From NCBI GenBank assembly GCA_011523705.1, contig WTGC01000100.1, forward strand, positions 1 to 37,127: a stretch of DNA of 37,127 bases, given 5' to 3'. Made by a program: the position numbers and the translations under genes. Origin of the DNA: Chloroflexota bacterium (lineage in GTDB: Bacteria; Chloroflexota; Anaerolineae; Aggregatilineales; Phototrophicaceae). Below the pieces are notes generated by a model. The model ran no database searches, was not told the origin of the DNA, and worked only from the letters and a program-made list of their open reading frames with translations. Positions 31,983 to 37,127 of the stretch are shown here, one piece after another (position 1 is the first letter of the stretch; each line of letters starts with the position of its first letter).

Positions 31983-32819
31983 ATGGCTAGCGCTGAACGA
32001 CAAGCGGAACTCACCACCACGCGGACGCTGGCGGTCAGTAATGTTGAGGTCATCTACAACAGCGTCATTCTGGTGCTGCGCGGCATCACGCTGGAGGTCA
32101 AGCCCGGGCTGGTAGTGTCGCTGCTGGGTCCCAATGGCGCGGGCAAATCGACCACGCTGAAGGCGATCAGCGGCTTGCTGAAAGCCGAGCTGGGCGAGGT
32201 CACGCGCGGACAGGTCCTCTGGGGCGATGAACGCCTCGATGGACTGCCGGCGGAAGATGTCGTGCGCATGGGTCTGGTGCAAGTGATTGAAGGGCGGCTG
32301 CTTTTTCGGCACTTGACGGTGGAAGAAAACCTGCGCATCGGGGGCATGGTGTATCAAGGCGGGCGACAGATCCGGGACGACCTGGAGCGCGTTTATCATT
32401 ACTTTCCGCAATTGGCGAAGCTCTCGCGGCGGGTGAGCGGCTATCTCTCCGGCGGTGAGGGGCAGATGCTGGTGATCGGCCGGGCGCTAATGGCGCATCC
32501 GCAGATCCTCATGCTGGACGAGCCGTCGCTGGGCTTGGCGCCGATGCTGGTGCATGAAATCTTTGACATCATCGGCGAGATCAACCGTCAAGAAGGCATG
32601 TCTGTTTTGATCGTCGAGCAGAATGCGCGAGCGGCGCTTGAGCTGGCGGATTACGCTTATGTGATGGAGGATGGGCGCATTGTGCTGGATGGTCCGGCGG
32701 CGCAGATGCGCGAAAACGAAGACATCAAGGAGTTTTATCTGGGGCTGAACCAGGCCGGTGGGCGCAAGAATTACCGCGAGGTCAAACATTACAAGCGGCG
32801 CAAGCGCTGGCTGGGGTAA
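31983..32819 (+). CDS. livF: branched-chain-amino-acid-type ABC transporter ATPase LivF
   Basis: This is the second ATPase of the importer. The 278-residue product has Walker A LLGPNGAGKSTTLKAISGLL, the LivF-type Q-loop MGLVQVIEGRLLFRHLTVEENL, the signature YLSGGEGQMLVIGRAL (LSGGE rather than LSGGQ), Walker B ILMLDEPSLGLAP, and IVEQNARAALELADYAYVMEDGRIV. About 16 extra residues lie at the N-terminus, and a basic tail KNYREVKHYKRRKRWLG extends the C-terminus beyond the usual 235-240. The ATG at 31983 lacks a recognisable ribosome site. A start further in (for example near NVEVIY) has no better site. Confidence 0.92.
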   Translation: MASAERQAELTTTRTLAVSNVEVIYNSVILVLRGITLEVKPGLVVSLLGPNGAGKSTTLKAISGLLKAELGEVTRGQVLWGDERLDGLPAEDVVRMGLVQVIEGRLLFRHLTVEENLRIGGMVYQGGRQIRDDLERVYHYFPQLAKLSRRVSGYLSGGEGQMLVIGRALMAHPQILMLDEPSLGLAPMLVHEIFDIIGEINRQEGMSVLIVEQNARAALELADYAYVMEDGRIVLDGPAAQMRENEDIKEFYLGLNQAGGRKNYREVKHYKRRKRWLG

Positions 32820-32846
32820 GGCCCTACCACGCGCGTTCATGGGTTT

Positions 32847-32865
32847 GTCTGTAGACACGCGCGCG
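32847..32865. repeat. stray copy of the GTGTCTACGCG micro-sequence (reverse orientation)
   Basis: GTCTGTAGACACGCGCGCG contains the reverse complement of the GTGTCTAC word found in the micro-inserts at 14581 and 32983. No clear host palindrome surrounds it. Confidence 0.4.
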
Positions 32866-32898
32866 ACAAAGACGCCGCTCACGCAAATTACCTTGGGT

Positions 32899-33066
32899 TT
32901 TGTTGTGCAGATGGAATACTGCGGGCGAGTCACCGCCTCGCCCCTACGGATCTTAATCAAAGCGCAAACGTGTAGGGGCGTTTGAACCGCAGTGTCTACG
33001 CGCGGCGCTGTAACGCCCTCTTGCAACGTGCAACGTAAACAGGGGCGACTCTGTGAGTCGCCCACA
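32899..33066. repeat. composite intergenic repeat, copy 2
   Basis: This is a near-identical copy of 7051-7199, with palindromes at 32923-32947, 32971-33020 and 33042-33064. The middle palindrome carries 25 extra bases (32983-33007: CCGCAGTGTCTACGCGCGG core) at its tip, where copy 1 has only ACG. It sits between livF and the PaaK-like gene. Confidence 0.9.
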
Positions 33067-33095
33067 ATGAAAACACGAACAGCGGGAGACTTGAC

Positions 33096-34298
33096 GTGAC
33101 CGACATCAACGAACGCATTCGCGACTTGGTCCAACATGCTTACGACCACGCGCCGGCGATTCGCACGCTGATTGATGAAGCGGGCGTGGCTCCTGCCGAT
33201 ATTCAGGGCGCTGAAGACCTGGCGAAAATCCCTGTCTTGAGCAAAGACGCGCTGGTCGAAATCCATGGCGCCAATGCGCCCTTTGGCGGTTTCCTGACGA
33301 TCGACCCCGACGACCTGCCGCGCATCTATATTTCGCCGGGTCCCATTTATGATCCGCAGCCGCCGCCGGAAGACCCGGGTGCGCTGCTCGCTCCATTCAA
33401 ATACATTGGCATCGGTCGGGGCGATCGCGTGCTCAACACCTTCATGTATCACTTGACGCCGGCTGGCATCTTGCTGGACGAAGCGATCCGCGCTTGTGGC
33501 GCCACTGTGATTCCGACGGGTCCAGGTAATACCGAGCTGCAGATCATGATGATGATGGCGCTGGGCGCGAGCGGCTTCGTGGGCCAGCCGAGTTATCTGA
33601 TGACGCTGCTGGACAAGGCGGCTGAGATGGGCATGGGTGCCGGGATCGTACCGCTGAAGAAAGCGCTGTTCTCGGCCGAGCCCTACACGCCGAGCCAACA
33701 GGCGCGTTTCGAGGGCGACTACGGCATGCAGACAACTTCCGCCTACGGCACGGCTGACTTGGGATTCATCGGCTATACGCGTGAGGGCTTGCAGGGCTTT
33801 TGCATCGTGCCGAGCATTTACTTGCAGATATGCGATCCGGAGACGGGCGCGCCTCTGCCTGCGGGCGAAACCGGCGAAATCGTCGCGACCACGCTCAACA
33901 AATCATACCCGCTGATTCGTTTCGGGACGGGCGACCTGGGCGCGCTGGCGCCTGCGCCGCCATGCGAGGGACAGCAATTGCTGGGTCTATATGGCCGCAG
34001 CGGCGACGCCATCAAGGTGCGCGGCATGTTTCTGCATCCCAATCAACTGAAGGCAGCGGCAATGCAGTTTCCCGAGATCAAGGAATTGCAGGTAGTCATT
34101 ACGCGGCCCGGGAATCGTGATGTGGTGACAGTCAAAATCGAGCTGAGGGAGGGCGCGGACGGCGAAGGCTTAGCGGAGAAGCTGAGCGCGCTGGCGCAGC
34201 AGGCTGTCCGGCTGCGGATAGACGCGGTGCATATCGTAGAGGCGGGCGTCATCGAGCCGGGCGGGCGCAAGATCGTGGATGAGCGCGGGTGGGATTGA
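33096..34298 (+). CDS. PaaK-like phenylacetate-CoA ligase family protein
   Basis: The 400-residue product follows the PaaK/AMP-binding layout: LAKIPVLSKDALVEI, RGDRVLNTFMYHLTPAGILLDEAIRACGATVIPTG, QPSYLMTLLDKAAEMG, AYGTADLGFIGYTRE, and the C-terminal adenylation block FGTGDLGALAP, LLGLYGRSGDAIKVRGMFLHP and IVEAGVIEPGGRKIV. The phosphate loop, SSGTTG-x-P in PaaK, reads YISPGPIYDPQPP here, so ATP use may be altered. The start is GTG at 33096 with GGGAG upstream. It is the last gene of the liv cluster, though the composite repeat before it may mean separate mRNA stability. The substrate is unknown. Confidence 0.85.
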   Translation: MTDINERIRDLVQHAYDHAPAIRTLIDEAGVAPADIQGAEDLAKIPVLSKDALVEIHGANAPFGGFLTIDPDDLPRIYISPGPIYDPQPPPEDPGALLAPFKYIGIGRGDRVLNTFMYHLTPAGILLDEAIRACGATVIPTGPGNTELQIMMMMALGASGFVGQPSYLMTLLDKAAEMGMGAGIVPLKKALFSAEPYTPSQQARFEGDYGMQTTSAYGTADLGFIGYTREGLQGFCIVPSIYLQICDPETGAPLPAGETGEIVATTLNKSYPLIRFGTGDLGALAPAPPCEGQQLLGLYGRSGDAIKVRGMFLHPNQLKAAAMQFPEIKELQVVITRPGNRDVVTVKIELREGADGEGLAEKLSALAQQAVRLRIDAVHIVEAGVIEPGGRKIVDERGWD

Positions 34299-34330
34299 CG
34301 TTGCATACCAGTAAACACGCGCCAAATTAC

Positions 34331-34356
34331 GGGCGACCCAATGGCTCGCCCCTACA
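34331..34356. repeat. REP-like palindrome between convergent genes
   Basis: GGGCGACCCAATGGCTCGCC then CCTACA, lying between the PaaK-like gene and the S41 protease gene. It may help end transcription from both sides. Confidence 0.75.
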
Positions 34357-34374
34357 TGTTTATCTCGGGAAGCC

Positions 34375-36870
34375 CTAATCATTTTCTGAGTCGCTGTGGC
34401 CGTCTTCAGCTTCTTCGTCGTCCGCGCTGTCGACTTCGGCGTCCGATTCAGTTTCTTCTTCCGGCTCAACGCCAACAACTCGGAGGGTGAAACTCTCGAT
34501 TTCGCTGGTGTTTTTCACACTCACCTCAAAAGTGAATACGCCAGGCTGGGCGCCGATCTCGAGATCGGACCAGGCGGAGCTGCGCGTTTCGTCGTCCGCG
34601 TCATCGTTCTCGCCCAGCAACCGCGAGCCTTCGCTGTCATAAATGCCCAAAACGGTATCGACCGAGTCGTCTTCGCCGCTGAGGTATACGCTGACGACGC
34701 GGTTGGCGGGCAGGGTTACGCGGTAACGCACGCGCTGCTCGGGTCCGACCCGTCCATTCGCCAGCAGGTCAGTGCTGCCGATGCCGAGCGACAATTCGCC
34801 GCCGTCGATCAGCTCACCCAGAATGTTGGTGGTCAGATGCTCTTCAGCCGCTTCCAGCAGCAAATCGCCATCGTGAAAGAGATTTTCGTAGGTCCGCGGG
34901 ACGAGCACGGTCGGGGAGACGCCCTGCGCTTCTATGTGGATATTCAGGTCGGCGTCCAGTTGGCGCGTCACGGTGAAGCGGATTTCGATATCGTCCGGCA
35001 TTAGGAAGTCGTCAACGGCGCCGCCCAAGCCACCGGTCGGGTAATGACCGACGACGGCTGCGCGATCGTCGATCGTCATGTTATAGGTGAAGAACTCGCA
35101 GGCGCTGAAGCAGCCCGGCGCAATTATAATGGCGACTTCGCCGTCGTAACGCTTGTCTTCACCCGGCAGGCAAAATTGGTCGGGTCTTTGGCCGAGCGTG
35201 AATTCGCCCTTGGTGTCGTTGTAGAACTCCGAATATCCGAGCGTATGTTCCTCCTGGAAAAAATAAGCGGCGAGTTGGTCGGCCAGGTAGCCGCTGCCGC
35301 CGCCGTTGTAGCGCATGTCGATGATGACGCCCGGCAACTCCTCTTCAATGAAACTCTCGATCATGCGCTCCCACAGCTTCACCATCAGGCGTTCATCGTC
35401 GCTGAACGAGTATATGGCGACATAGCCGTAGCCGCTGGGCAAGATCCGGGTTTCGATCGGCAGTTCGTCGCCTTCAATGCCGGCGAAGAATGAAGAATTG
35501 GAGAAGCTGGCGCGCTCGCTGATGACGCCTAGTGTGGCGGTCTGCTCCTCTTCGCTATCCGGATTGCGAAAGCTGACATCGACTTCGCTGCCCAGAGGGA
35601 AGCGCGTGATATACCGCAGCTGCTGCAAGCGCTTGGTGTGCTCGGTGGCGAGCGCCTGATGCGCCCAGACAAATTCGCGGTTCATCGCCTCGTCCAGCGT
35701 GCCGCCATCCCAAGCAAGAATCTCGGCGCCGAGCTCCATGCCGGCATTGGCGGCCGGTCCCCCTTCAATCAGATAACTGACAACGATGCGTCCGTCGTTC
35801 AGCTCGGTCAGCGATAGCCCAAGCCCGCCGTCGGTTTCTTCGCGGAAGAGTTCGCTGACGGCGCTCAAAGGCATGCTGACGTGACCATCGGGAATCTCCC
35901 AAATGAAATCGCGCAAAGCCAGCGCGAAGGCGGCCGAACGCTCTTCCTCTTCCTCCTTCTCCGCTGCGGTGAAGCGCGGCGCGTATGTCGCTTCCAGCGC
36001 GTCCCAGTCCAGCCCGTAGAGTTCGGTATAGGCATATTCGCGGCGGAAGAGATCAAGCATCGCGCTGAATGCATCGCTGTAGCTGAGTTCGGAAAAGTCG
36101 TTGATGGCGGCCGCCTCCGGCTCGATCAAATCGACAGTCGGACGGGCGGCACGATCGAAGACGAAGGGCTGATCGTCCATATCGACCACCGAATAACCCG
36201 GCGGAACGGTCACGATCGGGTCGTCTGCGGTGAAGAGCATGCCATCGTCGCCGAAGCCGGCGGGGAAGCCCTGCCCCGTTTCCGGCGCGTAAATGATAAA
36301 TTTGCCGCCGATGATTTCCAGGCGCGTCTCTGGGTCGTCGCTGCCGCGCGTGGACGCGTATGCGGTCGACCAGCCGCCACCGCGCTGATCGCACTTGTCC
36401 AGCAGCGGACCGCCAAATATGTTGGTCCAATGCGCGATGGCAAATACCATGACGCCGCTGTCGTTTTCGCCGTCATTGTCGACATCGCGCAGGCTGCCTT
36501 TCGGCTCCAATGGAAGCGACAGCCGGTAGGAAAAGGGCGATGTGAAGTAGTCGGACGTGATCTGGCCCGGAATTTGCGACTCCAGCGGGATGATAAAGAA
36601 TTCATTGCGATCGATGAAGCCGGCTTGGTCTTCGAGGATGATCAACGGATCGTCGACGCCACTGGTGAAGAAGGCGTTTGTATAGTGCAGTTCGCCCGTG
36701 ATGATGACCGGCCCGCCTTCGTCGTTGATGATGCGAGCGGCGCCAGGGGGAACCGCGCTAGCGTCGGGCGCCTCCTCGTCGTCCTTCTCGCCGATGCCGA
36801 GCGCGGGCAAACTCAATAGCAGCGGAAGCAGGCAGAGCAAGCAGGCGCGTGCTAGCGATTTACGAGGCAT
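34375..36870 (-). CDS. secreted S41-family peptidase with PDZ and PPC-like domains
   Basis: The 831-residue exported protein begins with a signal peptide (MPRKSLARACLLCLLPLLLSLPALG). Residues 40-240 form an unassigned beta-rich region. About 265-330 match the helical N-part of tricorn/C-terminal-processing proteases (DLFRREYAYTELYGLDWDAL). About 340-450 form a PDZ domain (GGLGLSLTEL). About 475-660 are the S41 core, with GVIIDMRYNGGG and the nucleophile region APGCFSACEFF (Ser589). About 690-800 resemble a bacterial pre-peptidase C-terminal sandwich. The last 30 residues are almost all Asp, Glu and Ser. The ATG at 36870 has AGGAG upstream. It is convergent with the liv cluster. Substrates unknown. 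Confidence 0.9.
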   Translation of the reverse strand: MPRKSLARACLLCLLPLLLSLPALGIGEKDDEEAPDASAVPPGAARIINDEGGPVIITGELHYTNAFFTSGVDDPLIILEDQAGFIDRNEFFIIPLESQIPGQITSDYFTSPFSYRLSLPLEPKGSLRDVDNDGENDSGVMVFAIAHWTNIFGGPLLDKCDQRGGGWSTAYASTRGSDDPETRLEIIGGKFIIYAPETGQGFPAGFGDDGMLFTADDPIVTVPPGYSVVDMDDQPFVFDRAARPTVDLIEPEAAAINDFSELSYSDAFSAMLDLFRREYAYTELYGLDWDALEATYAPRFTAAEKEEEEERSAAFALALRDFIWEIPDGHVSMPLSAVSELFREETDGGLGLSLTELNDGRIVVSYLIEGGPAANAGMELGAEILAWDGGTLDEAMNREFVWAHQALATEHTKRLQQLRYITRFPLGSEVDVSFRNPDSEEEQTATLGVISERASFSNSSFFAGIEGDELPIETRILPSGYGYVAIYSFSDDERLMVKLWERMIESFIEEELPGVIIDMRYNGGGSGYLADQLAAYFFQEEHTLGYSEFYNDTKGEFTLGQRPDQFCLPGEDKRYDGEVAIIIAPGCFSACEFFTYNMTIDDRAAVVGHYPTGGLGGAVDDFLMPDDIEIRFTVTRQLDADLNIHIEAQGVSPTVLVPRTYENLFHDGDLLLEAAEEHLTTNILGELIDGGELSLGIGSTDLLANGRVGPEQRVRYRVTLPANRVVSVYLSGEDDSVDTVLGIYDSEGSRLLGENDDADDETRSSAWSDLEIGAQPGVFTFEVSVKNTSEIESFTLRVVGVEPEEETESDAEVDSADDEEAEDGHSDSEND

Positions 36871-36904
36871 CGGGTTTTTCTCCTAAGGCTGAAGACCGGG
36901 CAAT

Positions 36905-36918
36905 GGATGAACTCATCC
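36905..36918. repeat. short perfect hairpin in the S41 gene leader
   Basis: GGATGA-AC-TCATCC lies between the candidate promoter and the start codon of the S41 gene. It could be an mRNA hairpin or an operator. Confidence 0.4.
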
Positions 36919-36938
36919 AAGGGTAATAGCGCAGATTT

Positions 36939-36967
36939 AGGATATAGTAGGTTGGAGTTGTGAACAA
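36939..36967 (-). promoter_or_regulatory. candidate promoter of the S41 peptidase gene
   Basis: On the minus strand, TTGTTC (36967-36962), a 17-base spacer and TATCCT (36944-36939) lie about 70 bases upstream of the start. Nothing else is recognised in 36871-37127. Confidence 0.45.
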
Positions 36968-37127
36968 GTCGAGAAGGGTCTCTGCTCGCGGCAGCGCCTT
37001 GATGAGCACGTCGCAGGCGCGGTCTCCTGTGTATGGGAGCCAACTATGGGGAAAGCGCGACAATCGAAACAGAAAAGGGCGGCAACAGGGGAGTGAAGTG
37101 TTGGCGGCGGCATACTCTCCCACATCG

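Noticed and set aside
32487..33698. 403-codon minus-strand frame spanning livF end, repeats and the PaaK-like start
   Set aside because: It runs through intergenic repeats and two conserved plus-strand genes, so it cannot be a real gene.
36860..37123. 87-codon minus-strand frame at the right edge
   Set aside because: It overlaps the start of the S41 gene in another frame and its translation shows no family pattern or ribosome site.

Overview
The window looks like chromosomal DNA from a free-living bacterium, most likely a member of the Chloroflexota. This is an inference from the high-GC gene content, a transcription-terminating T-box in front of pheS, GT39-like and S41/PPC proteins, a LivGHMKF operon carrying acyl-CoA ligase genes, and more than 20 small palindromic repeats (TGTAGGGGCGA...TCGCCC type) between genes. 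No rRNA, tRNA, CRISPR array, transposase or integrase was seen.

Layout. 1-894 is the 3' part of proA. 925-6864 is a phenylalanyl-tRNA synthetase operon: promoter, T-box leader, pheS, a membrane glycosyltransferase-like gene, pheT. 6865-7222 is repeat DNA. 7223-12525 holds housekeeping and transport genes: a 2-hydroxyacid dehydrogenase, fabI, a PucC-like MFS protein, a universal stress protein, a DUF402 protein and a thiamine pyrophosphokinase. 13003-17907 holds the two subunits of a hydantoinase/oxoprolinase (hyuB, hyuA), separated by an oppositely oriented hsp20, followed by a RidA-family gene. 18099-19675 is a two-gene unit: a TPR/pseudo-trypsin/zinc-ribbon protein and a YbjN-like protein.

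19691-21301 is a visibly AT-richer two-gene unit encoding a DUF262 (ParB/Srx-fold, DGQQR) protein and a HEPN-domain protein with an R-x4-H motif. It is the best candidate in the window for a little-described defence or toxin-like system. Next come a DtxR-family regulator whose two key metal ligands appear substituted, a UPF0200 kinase, a HIT protein and a monoacylglycerol-lipase-like hydrolase.

24829-34298 is a large operon for ABC uptake coupled to CoA activation: livG, an acyl-CoA synthetase, livH, livM (with an inserted extracytoplasmic beta-rich domain), a periplasmic binding protein, livF and a PaaK-like adenylating enzyme. The likely logic is capture of a carboxylate-type substrate, import, and activation to a CoA thioester; the substrate cannot be read from the sequence. 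The window ends with a large secreted S41/PDZ/PPC protease on the minus strand and a short non-coding stretch.

The palindromic repeats sit only between genes, often within tens of bases of start codons. They cluster inside the liv operon, and at three sites a related micro-sequence of about 22-25 bp appears inserted in the loop of a palindrome.
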